Shown in pieces: positions 11,976 to 19,527 of a DNA stretch of 64,000 nucleotides. The notes under the pieces are model-generated. The model worked only from the letters and a program-made list of their open reading frames with translations, did no database searches and was not told the DNA's origin. A program made the position numbers and the translations under genes. The stretch's first letter is position 1. Every line of letters begins with the position of its first letter. This stretch comes from Allobosea thiooxidans (GTDB lineage Bacteria > Pseudomonadota > Alphaproteobacteria > Rhizobiales > Beijerinckiaceae): the NCBI RefSeq assembly GCF_900168195.1, contig NZ_FUYX01000016.1, positions 44,270 through 108,269 on the forward strand, written 5' to 3'.

Positions 11976-12368
11976 TCAGAGCTTCTTGCCGTCCTTGTCG
12001 AACTGCTTGAAGAAGGCGATCAGGTCCTTGATCTCCTTCTCGTTCTTGATGCCGGCGAAGATCATCTTGGTGCCGGGGATCTTGGCCCTGGGATCCTTGA
12101 TGTAGTCGGTGAAGGTCGCTTCGTCCCAGGTCAGGCCCGAATTCTTGTTGGCTGCGGAGTAGCTGTAGCCTTCGACCGCGCCGGAATGCCGGCCGATCAG
12201 CCCGTTGAGCTCGGGGCCGACCATGTTGCGCGCGCTTTCGCCAACCTGGTGGCAGGCCCGGCATTTGTTGAAGGAGCGTTCGCCGGCTGCTGCGTCTTGC
12301 GCGGCGGCGGGCTGGGCGAGGAAGGGCAGGACGAGGAGAAGGCTGGAGAGAATGGCTCGCATGGTCAT
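11976..12368 (-). CDS. Class I c-type cytochrome (cytochrome c family protein)
   Basis: 130 residues with a signal peptide (cleavage near AAA|QDAAAG), one haem-binding CRACH motif (C36, C39, H40) and a distal Met ligand in GTKMIFAG (M102), typical of mitochondrial-type/cytochrome c2-like soluble electron carriers in the periplasm. Would need the Ccm maturation system. Lies between nhaA and the alpha/beta hydrolase gene, all on the minus strand. An FNR/FixK-like box lies about 1.1 kb upstream, before the hydrolase gene. ATG at 12368 or 12362 are both possible. Confidence 0.92.
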   Translation of the reverse strand: MTMRAILSSLLLVLPFLAQPAAAQDAAAGERSFNKCRACHQVGESARNMVGPELNGLIGRHSGAVEGYSYSAANKNSGLTWDEATFTDYIKDPRAKIPGTKMIFAGIKNEKEIKDLIAFFKQFDKDGKKL

Positions 12369-12451
12369 GGCTTTCGACTTGGAGGCATTCTGAACTTAAT
12401 CCGAAGGCGCGTCGCGATGGCATGGGCCATTTCGACGCGCGGCTCCGCTTC

Positions 12452-13267
12452 TCAGAGCTCGCCGATCCATTCCGCGACGGTCGCGGTGAAGGCGTCCGGC
12501 CGCGATACCGGGAAGAGATGCCCGCCGGTCTCCATGATGGCGCGGCGGCAGCCGGGCAGCGCGGCGGCGAGCGCTTCCTGGTGGTAGACCGGGACGACCA
12601 TGTCGTCGCGCGTGCCGAGGACGAGGATCGGCATCAGCAGGGATTCGATGTCGGCCGTGCCGTCGAAGGCGAGCAGGGCGTCGATGCGCTCGCGCGCCAC
12701 CGTCTTGGCCTGCTCCGTCACCGGCGCCGCTTCCAGCGCTGCATCGTAGATATGCCAGTTGGCCTCGATCCAGCGCGGTTGATAGCCGCTCAGCACCGAA
12801 ATCGCGGCATAGGCGTAAGGGTCGGCCGCCAGGATGGCGCGTCGCGCGCCGAAGACGGCGTTCAGATAGCGGCCGGGCGCCAGCCAGCTTGCGCTGAGTA
12901 TCAGGCCGTCGAGCCGGCCGGGGGCCAGCTTGGCGAGGGCCTGCGCGATGCAGCCGCCGGTGGAATGGCCGAGCACCACCGCCCGGTCGATGCCGGCCGC
13001 ATCCAGCACGGCGAGGCAGTCCCGCGCCAGCAGCTCGATGTCGCAAGGCAGTTCGCCGCGACTGCTGGCGCCGATGCCGCGCTGGTCGAAGCGGATGACC
13101 TGGAACGAGCGCGAGAGTGTCGCGGCGATGTCGGTCCAGAAGGCGGCGGAGCCGCTCAGGCCGCTGACCAGCAGCAGCGGCTGGCCATGCCCTTCCTTGA
13201 AGCCGTGCAGCGTCGCACCGTCCGGCGTCTCGGTCCTGAAGTCGATGATGTCCGTGGTTGCGGTCAT
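12452..13267 (-). CDS. Alpha/beta fold hydrolase
   Basis: 271 residues from the ATG at 13267, which has GAGGTGG close in front; an upstream ATG at 13306 is weaker. The nucleophile elbow GHSTGG places Ser at residue 102; the acid is probably the Asp in GTRDDMVVP and the base His in ETGGHLFPV. The DQRGIGASS segment is the usual post-oxyanion motif. Resembles the RutD/esterase-like group, but no rut genes are nearby, so the substrate is open. Cytoplasmic; no signal peptide. Confidence 0.88.
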   Translation of the reverse strand: MTATTDIIDFRTETPDGATLHGFKEGHGQPLLLVSGLSGSAAFWTDIAATLSRSFQVIRFDQRGIGASSRGELPCDIELLARDCLAVLDAAGIDRAVVLGHSTGGCIAQALAKLAPGRLDGLILSASWLAPGRYLNAVFGARRAILAADPYAYAAISVLSGYQPRWIEANWHIYDAALEAAPVTEQAKTVARERIDALLAFDGTADIESLLMPILVLGTRDDMVVPVYHQEALAAALPGCRRAIMETGGHLFPVSRPDAFTATVAEWIGEL

Positions 13268-13464
13268 GCGCCACCTCGCGGACGGAAACGTCGAATGTTG
13301 CGCCACCCGCGCATGGTCCCGAACATAGCCCCGTCCTCCCTGTAACGTTGGGTCACCCGCCCGCCGGTCGTGCGGTCTTGATCTGGCCGATGAGACCGGT
13401 TCGTGTCAGGATGACCGATCAGGGCGACCCCCGCCATGGTGTGAGCGCGGGGGGCGGAATGTTC

Positions 13465-13478
13465 TTGACGCAGATCAA
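13465..13478. promoter_or_regulatory. FNR/FixK-like box (anaerobox)
   Basis: TTGACGCAGATCAA matches the TTGAY-N4-RTCAA consensus of FNR/FixK-family sites exactly. It lies in the 289-base gap upstream of the minus-strand hydrolase-cytochrome c-nhaA group, about 200 bases before the hydrolase start. It would fit low-oxygen control of that group. The site is seen; its use is inferred. Confidence 0.55.
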
Positions 13479-13556
13479 ATAGACCAAAGACTAATTGGCC
13501 TGCGTCTTGTGCATGGCTTGGCGTGTGCCTTGCGCTGGGCGGCTCCGGCTGTCCGT

Positions 13557-14315
13557 CTATGCCGGATTGAGTCCTTCGCTCAGGGCATAGGGCGCGAGCA
13601 CGTCGCGGATGTCGCGCTCGACACGGGGCGTGAGCAGGGCGCGCGTGACCACCGCCCGCAGGTGATGATCCATCAGGTCGGCCGCGCGTGCGGCGTCGCC
13701 CGCACGCAGCGCCTCGATCAGCTGGCGGTGTTCGGAGACGGCGCATTCCGTCGAATGCGGGCGGCCATAGATCGCGAGAATGAGCGAGCAGCGCGACGAG
13801 GCTTCCTGCACATAGCGCAGCAGCAGTGCGTTGCCGGTCATCTCCGCCAGCTTGATGTGGAACTCGCCGGAGAGGCGGATCGACTCGGGGCCGTCCTGCT
13901 CATGCGCCTTCTCCTCCTGGCTGACATGGGCCTCGAGCTCCGCGGCCTGGGTCGGTGTGAGTCGGCCGGCCAGGTTCTCGGCCACGAGCCGCTCGAGCCC
14001 GCGCCGGACCTCGAAGACGTCGCGCGCCTCCTCCAGTGTCGGATAGGCGACCGAAGCGCCCTTGTTCGGCTTGAGCTCGACCAGGCCCTCCACGGCCAGC
14101 CGGCCGAAGGCTTCCCGCACCAGCGTGCGGCTGACGCCGAGCTGCTCGCCGATCGAGTCCTCCGGCAGCTTCATCCCCGGTTTGAGGGCCTGCTCGATGA
14201 TGGCGCGGCGGAGTGCCCGGTAAACGGACTCGGCCCGCAGAACCGGAGTGCGTCGCTCGCCCATCTCGGCCTTTCCCCGTCCTGAAGCGGTGGTCTTCGA
14301 GAGCGTCAATGTCAC
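13557..14315 (-). CDS. GntR family transcriptional regulator, FCD (FadR) subgroup
   Basis: 252 residues. N-terminal winged helix (about residues 28-95; LPEDSIGEQLGVSRTLVREAFGRLAVEGLVELKPNKG) and a C-terminal all-helical FCD ligand domain with the expected E..R..LE..VAE, a metal-site FHIKLAEMTGN and the distal EHRQLIEALRAGD..A motif. FCD regulators usually repress catabolic operons and respond to a metabolite acid. Divergent from the ABC/amidohydrolase operon with a 194-base shared control region that carries direct and inverted repeats, so it very probably regulates that operon. Confidence 0.95.
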   Translation of the reverse strand: MTLTLSKTTASGRGKAEMGERRTPVLRAESVYRALRRAIIEQALKPGMKLPEDSIGEQLGVSRTLVREAFGRLAVEGLVELKPNKGASVAYPTLEEARDVFEVRRGLERLVAENLAGRLTPTQAAELEAHVSQEEKAHEQDGPESIRLSGEFHIKLAEMTGNALLLRYVQEASSRCSLILAIYGRPHSTECAVSEHRQLIEALRAGDAARAADLMDHHLRAVVTRALLTPRVERDIRDVLAPYALSEGLNPA

Positions 14316-14349
14316 GGGAGCGGGCTCCGATCCAGTTTTCGCTTGTGTT

Positions 14350-14409
14350 CAATAATCGCATACAATACCGTCACGATATCGTATGCAAGTCTGATCAATA
14401 ATCGCACAC
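14350..14409. promoter_or_regulatory. Divergent control region with putative GntR operators
   Basis: Within the gap between the GntR gene and the ABC operon: a direct repeat CAATAATCGCATAC (14350-14363) and CAATAATCGCACAC (14396-14409), an inverted pair GCATAC (14359-14364)/GTATGC (14381-14386), and a perfect palindrome ACGATATCGT (14373-14382). This AT-rich cluster stands out from the GC-rich surroundings and suits an FCD-type GntR dimer. Binding is inferred. Confidence 0.55.
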
Positions 14410-14509
14410 GAGATGGCGTGCAAAGCGCCACGGTGCATAACGGGGTGGCAGGTACGATCGGGGTTCGCCCGCATGTCGCGGGGCTGGACCAACAAAAGGG
14501 GAGAGTTCG

Positions 14510-16078
14510 ATGAAGAAGGCCTGGTTGCTCGCGGCCGTCGCCGCTCTGGCCCTGACGGGTGCCGCGGAGGCGAAGACGCTGAAATGGGGCGCTGCGCGGG
14601 AGATCGCCTCGCTTGATCCCTATTCCTATGGCGAGACCTTCACGCTCGCTGTTCTCAACCATGTCTATGAGGGGTTGGTGCGCTATACCGGCGACCTCAA
14701 GATCGAGTCGGCGCTGGCGGAATCCTGGGAGACGGTGACGCCGACCACCTGGCGCTTCAAGCTGCGTCAGGGCGTTAAGTTCCACAACGGCAATCCCTTC
14801 ACCGCCGACGACGTGATCGCCTCGCTGACCCGCGTCACGCACGAGACCTCGCCGCTCAAGGGCAATCTGCCGGCCTATAAGAGCGCGAAGAAGGTCGACG
14901 ACTACACCGTCGAGCTCGAGGTCAACGGCCCCTATCCGCTGCTGCTGAACGACCTCACCAATATCTTCATCTTCGACAAGGAGTGGATGGAGGCGAACAA
15001 CTCCCTGCTGCCGACCGATTCCGGCAAGGGCATCAAGGGCTACGCCACCGACAACGCCAACGGCACCGGTCCGTTCAAGGTCGAGAGCCGTCGCGCCGAC
15101 GCCAAGACGGTCTTCGTCAAGAACCCGGGCTGGTGGGACAAGCCGAAGCACAACATCGACGTCATCGAGTTCTCGCCGATCACCTCGGCCTCGACGCGCG
15201 TCGCCGCGCTGCTCTCGGGCGAGATCGACTACACCAACGTCGCGCCGCTGCAGGACCTGCCGCGTCTGCAGGCCTCGCCCGACGTCAAGGTGCTGCAGAC
15301 CAACGAGCTGCGCTCCGTCTTCTTCGCCCTCAACCTGACCGACAAGCTGGTCGAGAGCGATGCCAAGGACAAGAACCCCTTCAAGGACATCAAGGTGCGC
15401 GAGGCGCTCTACCGCGCCATCGACATCGATGCGGTGCAGAAGCGCGCCATGCGCGGCCTGTCGCGCAACACCGGCGCGTTGGTCGCGCCGGCGATCCCGG
15501 GCTACGAGCCCAGCCAGGACGAGCGCCTGAGCTTCAACCTCAACGCCGCCAAGAAGCTGCTCGCCGAAGCCGGCTATCCCAATGGCTTCTCCTTCCTGAT
15601 GAACTGCCAGAGCGATTCCCTCGTCAACGAGGAGGAGTTCTGCCAGGCGGTGGCGGCGATGTGGTCGCGCGCCGGGCTGAAGCCCAATCTCAGCATGGCG
15701 CCGCGCAGCCAGCAGACGCCGAAGCGCGTCAAGGGCGAGTTCGACGTCATCTCCTTCGGCTGGGCCAACGAGCCGATGATCGACGCCTATTCGCTGCTGG
15801 TGCAGGTGCTGCACTCCAAGAGCGGGACCGCCGGCGTCTTCAACTGGGGCAATTGGGGCGACCCGCGCATCGATGCGCTGATCGACAAGGCCGGCGTCGA
15901 GCTCGATACGCCCAAGCGCATCGAGTTGATGAAGCAGGCGCTCAAGATCGCCAAGGCCGAGCAGCTCTTCATCCCGATGCACCAGCAGCCGATGGCCTGG
16001 GCGATGCGCTCGACCGTCGCCTCGACGGTGCAGGCCTCGGACAACAAGCCGCGTCTGTGGTTGACCGTGATGAAGTGA
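14510..16078 (+). CDS. ABC transporter substrate-binding protein, family 5 (peptide/nickel/opine type)
   Basis: 522 residues, with a Sec signal peptide (MKKAWLLAAVAALALTGAAEA|KT) and the family 5 signature ALAESWETVTPTTWRFKLRQGVKFHNGNPFTADDV. Periplasmic receptor that delivers its ligand to the DppB/DppC-type permeases encoded next. Preceded by GGGGAGAG. First gene of a seven-gene operon that includes two amidohydrolases, so the ligand is probably their substrate. Family members bind peptides, opines, glutathione and other compounds; the sequence alone does not fix the ligand. Confidence 0.95.
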   Translation: MKKAWLLAAVAALALTGAAEAKTLKWGAAREIASLDPYSYGETFTLAVLNHVYEGLVRYTGDLKIESALAESWETVTPTTWRFKLRQGVKFHNGNPFTADDVIASLTRVTHETSPLKGNLPAYKSAKKVDDYTVELEVNGPYPLLLNDLTNIFIFDKEWMEANNSLLPTDSGKGIKGYATDNANGTGPFKVESRRADAKTVFVKNPGWWDKPKHNIDVIEFSPITSASTRVAALLSGEIDYTNVAPLQDLPRLQASPDVKVLQTNELRSVFFALNLTDKLVESDAKDKNPFKDIKVREALYRAIDIDAVQKRAMRGLSRNTGALVAPAIPGYEPSQDERLSFNLNAAKKLLAEAGYPNGFSFLMNCQSDSLVNEEEFCQAVAAMWSRAGLKPNLSMAPRSQQTPKRVKGEFDVISFGWANEPMIDAYSLLVQVLHSKSGTAGVFNWGNWGDPRIDALIDKAGVELDTPKRIELMKQALKIAKAEQLFIPMHQQPMAWAMRSTVASTVQASDNKPRLWLTVMK

Positions 16079-16100
16079 CGGCCTGACGCGAGCAACCTCT

Positions 16101-16224
16101 CTCAGCCCTCATCCTGAGGAGCCGCAAAGCGGCGTCTCGAAGGATGCTCCATGAGGCTCCTGAACCATCTGGAGCATCCTTCGAGACGCGAGCCTTCGGC
16201 TCGCTCCTCAGGATGAGGGCTGAG
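16101..16224. repeat. Operon-internal long palindromic repeat, family B (copy 1)
   Basis: Outer arms (16101-16122 and 16203-16224) start CTCAGCCCTCATCCTGAGGA and pair perfectly over 22 bases. Inner arms (GCGTCTCGAAGGATGCTCCA and its complement) pair perfectly over 20 bases. It lies between the binding-protein gene and the first permease gene, so it will be transcribed as a very stable hairpin in the operon mRNA. Confidence 0.9.
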
Positions 16225-16253
16225 GGAACATCGGCTGAATCGGAGCTGTCCAG

Positions 16254-17246
16254 ATGCCGGCTTTCCTCTTCAAGCGACTGCTCAACGCGGCCGGCGTCAT
16301 GCTGGCGGTGGCCTTCCTCGCCTTCCTGATCTTCCGCTTCGTCGGCGACCCCGTCGAGCTGATGCTGAACGAACAGGCGAGCCAGCAGCAACGCGACGAG
16401 CTGCGCGTGCGCCTCGGCCTCGACAAGGGCTTCGTGATGCAGTTCGCGACCTTCGTCGGCAACGCCGTGCGCGGCGATTTCGGCATCTCCTATCGCAACC
16501 AGCAGGACGTCTTCACGCTGATCTCGGAGCGCTTCCCGGCGACCTTCGAGCTCGTGCTGGTCGCGACCTTCCTGTCGCTCGCCATCGGCATCCCGCTCGG
16601 CGTCTATACGGCGATCCGGCGCGACAGCTTCCTCGCCAAGACGCTGCAATTCGTCTCGGTTCTCGGCGTCTCGCTGCCGAGCTTCGCGCTCGGCATTCTC
16701 TTCATCCTGATCTTCTCCGTCACGTTGCAATGGCTGCCGGCCTTCGGCCGCGGCGAGGTGGTGCAGCTCGGCTGGTGGAGCACCGGCTTCCTGACGCCGT
16801 CGGGCCGCAGGGCGCTGATCTTGCCCGGCATCACGCTCTCGCTCTTCCAGATCACGCTGGTGATGCGCCTCGTCCGCGCCGAGATGCTGGAGACGATGCG
16901 CACCGACTTCATCCGCTTCGCCCGGGCACGCGGCTTGCCGGCCCGCGCCGTCCATTTCGGTCACGCGCTGCGCAACTGCCTGATGCCGGTCATCACCGTC
17001 ACCGGCCTGCAGATCGGCAACCTCATCGCCTTCGCGCTGGTCACCGAGACGGTGTTCCAGTGGCCGGGCATGGGCATGCTCTTCGTCCAGGCCGTGACCT
17101 TCGTCGATATCCCGGTGATGGCGGCCTATCTGATCGTCGTCTCCTTCATCTTCGTCACACTCAACACGCTGGTCGACCTGACCTATGCCTGGGTCGATCC
17201 GCGCCTGCGCGAGGACGCGCTCTCGGGAGCTGCCAATGCCCGCTGA
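16254..17246 (+). CDS. ABC transporter permease, DppB type
   Basis: 330 residues with six hydrophobic segments and the permease EAA-like loop RARGLPARAVHFGHALRNCLMPVITV near residues 220-246, which docks on the ATPases. The N-terminus (FLFKRLLNAAGVMLAVAFLAFLIFRFVGDPVELML) is the standard DppB/OppB start. Inner membrane. Its stop overlaps the next gene's start by 11 bases, indicating translational coupling. Confidence 0.95.
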   Translation: MPAFLFKRLLNAAGVMLAVAFLAFLIFRFVGDPVELMLNEQASQQQRDELRVRLGLDKGFVMQFATFVGNAVRGDFGISYRNQQDVFTLISERFPATFELVLVATFLSLAIGIPLGVYTAIRRDSFLAKTLQFVSVLGVSLPSFALGILFILIFSVTLQWLPAFGRGEVVQLGWWSTGFLTPSGRRALILPGITLSLFQITLVMRLVRAEMLETMRTDFIRFARARGLPARAVHFGHALRNCLMPVITVTGLQIGNLIAFALVTETVFQWPGMGMLFVQAVTFVDIPVMAAYLIVVSFIFVTLNTLVDLTYAWVDPRLREDALSGAANAR

Positions 17247-18171
17247 TGCCGCGAAGCAACCCGGGCGCCTGCGCCGCTTCCTCGACAGCGACATCGGCTG
17301 GAGCTTCCGCCACAGCCCGGGCGCCTGGCTCTCGGCACTGGTGCTGGCGCTGCTCGTGCTGACCGCGCTCTTCGCCCCCCTCATTGCGCCGCAGAACCCG
17401 CACGACCTCGCCCAGGTCTTCATCGACAAGGCCGAGATCCCGCCGATCTGGCAGGAGGGCGGCGAATGGCCCTTCCTGCTCGGCACCGATCCACAGGGCC
17501 GCGACGTGCTCTCGGCCATCCTCTACGGCTCTCGCGTCTCGCTGATCATCGGCTTCGCGGCGGTCATCGTCTCGATGCTGATCGGCGTCTCGATCGGGCT
17601 CGCAGCCGGCTTCTATGGCGGGCGCATCGACAATCTGCTGATGCGCTTCGGCGATACCGTGCTCTCCATCCCGACATTGCTGATGGCGATCCTGGTCTCG
17701 GCGCTGTTCCGCGAGATGCTGCCGCCCTCGCTGCGCGAGCCCTTCGCCGCCGTCGTGCTGGTGCTCTCGATCGCACTGACGAGCTGGGTGCAGTACGCCC
17801 GCACCGTGCGCGCGCTCACCATGGTCGAGCGGCGCAAGGAATATGTGCTGGCCGCCCGGATCATCCGCGTGCCGGCAGGCCGGATCATGCGCCGCCACAT
17901 CCTGCCCAACACGATGACGCCGGTCCTGGTCGCGGCCACGCTCAACCTCGGGCTGGCCATCCTCTCTGAGGCGACGCTCTCCTTCCTCGGCGTCGGCATG
18001 CCGATCACCCAGCCATCGCTGGGCACGCTGATCCGCATCGGCAACCAGTACCTGTTCTCCGGCTCCTGGTGGCTCGTCGTCTTCCCCTCGCTGCAGCTCG
18101 GGCTGATCGTGCTCTCGGTCAACCTGCTCGGCGATTGGCTGCGCGATGCGCTGAACCCCAAGCTGAGGTGA
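17236..18171 (+). CDS. ABC transporter permease, DppC type
   Basis: 311 residues. Carries the DppC N-terminal segment (RRFLDSDIGWSFRHSPGAWLSALVLALLVLTALFAPLIAP), the FLLGTDPQGRDVLSAILYGSRVSL motif and the EAA loop RIIRVPAGRIMRRHILPNTMTPVLV. The ATG at 17236 overlaps the previous gene and is preferred over an in-frame ATG at 17185 inside it. Forms the membrane channel with the DppB-type partner. Confidence 0.95.
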   Translation: MPADAAKQPGRLRRFLDSDIGWSFRHSPGAWLSALVLALLVLTALFAPLIAPQNPHDLAQVFIDKAEIPPIWQEGGEWPFLLGTDPQGRDVLSAILYGSRVSLIIGFAAVIVSMLIGVSIGLAAGFYGGRIDNLLMRFGDTVLSIPTLLMAILVSALFREMLPPSLREPFAAVVLVLSIALTSWVQYARTVRALTMVERRKEYVLAARIIRVPAGRIMRRHILPNTMTPVLVAATLNLGLAILSEATLSFLGVGMPITQPSLGTLIRIGNQYLFSGSWWLVVFPSLQLGLIVLSVNLLGDWLRDALNPKLR

Positions 18172-18198
18172 TCGGGATGAGGCTGACGACGCTCATCC

Positions 18199-18281
18199 GT
18201 CATGGTCGGGCTTGTCCCGACCATCCACGTCGCTTGCGGTGTCCAAGACGTGGATGCTCGCCACAGGGGCGAGCATGACGG
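18199..18281. repeat. Operon-internal palindromic repeat, family A (copy 3)
   Basis: GTCATGGTCGGGCTTGTCCC at the left and GGCGAGCATGACGG at the right, with CCAAGACGTGGATGCTCG between. Sits between the second permease and the first amidohydrolase gene of the same operon. Confidence 0.85.
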
Positions 18282-18330
18282 TGTGATTCAATCCGGCCAT
18301 GACGAAAAACGAAAAGAGGATACGCCTGCG

Positions 18331-19527
18331 ATGACTGCCTCCCTCCTGATCCGCAATGTTCGTCCGAACGCCGGGCCGGCCCTCGACATCCTGATCGAGA
18401 ACGGCCGCATCAGCCGGATGGCGAAGGACATCGCTGCGCCTGCCGGCGTCGCGGTCGAGGATGGCCGTGGCGAGATCGCCATCCCCGGCCTGGTCGAGGC
18501 GCATGCCCATCTCGACAAGAGCCTCTGGGGTCTGCCCTGGTACGTCAACGAGGTCGGCCCGAAGCTGCTCGACAAGATCGACAACGAGCGCATGAACAAG
18601 CGCCGCCTCGACCTCGACCCGGCCCGCCAGTCGGCACGCCAGACTGTCCAGTCCTCGATGATGGGCTCGACCCATACCCGCAGCCATGTCGATGTCGACA
18701 CCGATCATGGGCTCTGGGGCGTCGAGGGCATCATGAAGACCCGCGACGAATATGCGGACATCATGGACATCGAGCTGGTCGCCTTCCCGCAATCGGGCCT
18801 GCTGCGCCGGCCGGGCACGCTGGAGCTGATGCATGAGGCGATGAAGGCCGGCTGCGAGATCGTCGGCGGTCTCGACCCCTGCGCCATCGATCGCGACCCG
18901 AAGGGCCATCTCGATGCGGTCTTCGGGCTTTGCCAGACCTATGGCCGGCCGCTCGACATCCATCTGCACGAGCCCGGCGAGATGGGCCTGTTCTCGCTCG
19001 ATCTCATCATCGAACGCACCCGCGCGCTCGGCATGAAGGGCAAGGTTACCGTCAGCCACGCCTTCTGCCTGGGCACCGCGCCGGAACTGGTCGAGCCTGT
19101 GATCCCGCAGCTCGCCGCACTCGACATCGCGATCATGACGACGGCTCCGGCCCGCAACACCGCGCCGGCCGTCAAGAAGCTGCTCGATGCCGGCATCCGC
19201 GTCTGCTCGGGCTCGGACGGCATTCGCGACACCTGGGGCCCCTATGGCAATGCCGACATGGTCGAGCGCGCCATGTTCATCGGCCTGCGCAACAATTTCC
19301 GCCGCGACGACGAGGTCGAGCTCGGCCTGCATGTCTGCACGACCGGCGGCGCCCAAGTGATGGAGATTGCCGATTACGGCCTGGCCGAGGGCAAGTCTGC
19401 CGATCTCGTCATCATGCCCGGCCAGAGCCTGACGGACATCGTCGTGACCCGTTCGCCCAAGCGCCGCGTGATCAAGCGCGGCAAGATCGTCGCCCGTGAT
19501 GGCGTTTCGGTGAGGACTGCCCCGTGA
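18331..19527 (+). CDS. Amidohydrolase family protein, cytosine-deaminase/AtzC-like
   Basis: 398 residues from the ATG at 18331; upstream in-frame codons only translate the repeat. Metal-dependent amidohydrolase (TIM barrel): the HxH motif EAHAHLDKS has H58 and H60, then SHVDVDTDHG, a third His in DIHLHEPGE, a fourth in VSHAFCLG and the catalytic Asp in CSGSDGIRDTWGPYG. The HAHLDKS signature is that of the cytosine deaminase and N-isopropylammelide hydrolase branch, which hydrolyses exocyclic or ring C-N bonds of N-heterocycles. Its four-base overlap with the next gene and position between permeases and ATPases tie it to the transporter. Confidence 0.9.
   Translation: MTASLLIRNVRPNAGPALDILIENGRISRMAKDIAAPAGVAVEDGRGEIAIPGLVEAHAHLDKSLWGLPWYVNEVGPKLLDKIDNERMNKRRLDLDPARQSARQTVQSSMMGSTHTRSHVDVDTDHGLWGVEGIMKTRDEYADIMDIELVAFPQSGLLRRPGTLELMHEAMKAGCEIVGGLDPCAIDRDPKGHLDAVFGLCQTYGRPLDIHLHEPGEMGLFSLDLIIERTRALGMKGKVTVSHAFCLGTAPELVEPVIPQLAALDIAIMTTAPARNTAPAVKKLLDAGIRVCSGSDGIRDTWGPYGNADMVERAMFIGLRNNFRRDDEVELGLHVCTTGGAQVMEIADYGLAEGKSADLVIMPGQSLTDIVVTRSPKRRVIKRGKIVARDGVSVRTAP

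Noticed and set aside
14312..15982. Long minus-strand frame opposite the ABC binding protein
   Set aside because: Shadow of the binding-protein gene; no ribosome site and no family features.
18202..18330. In-frame N-terminal extension of the first amidohydrolase reading MVGLVPTIHV...
   Set aside because: The same peptide appears at other family A repeats. It is translated repeat sequence, not part of the protein.
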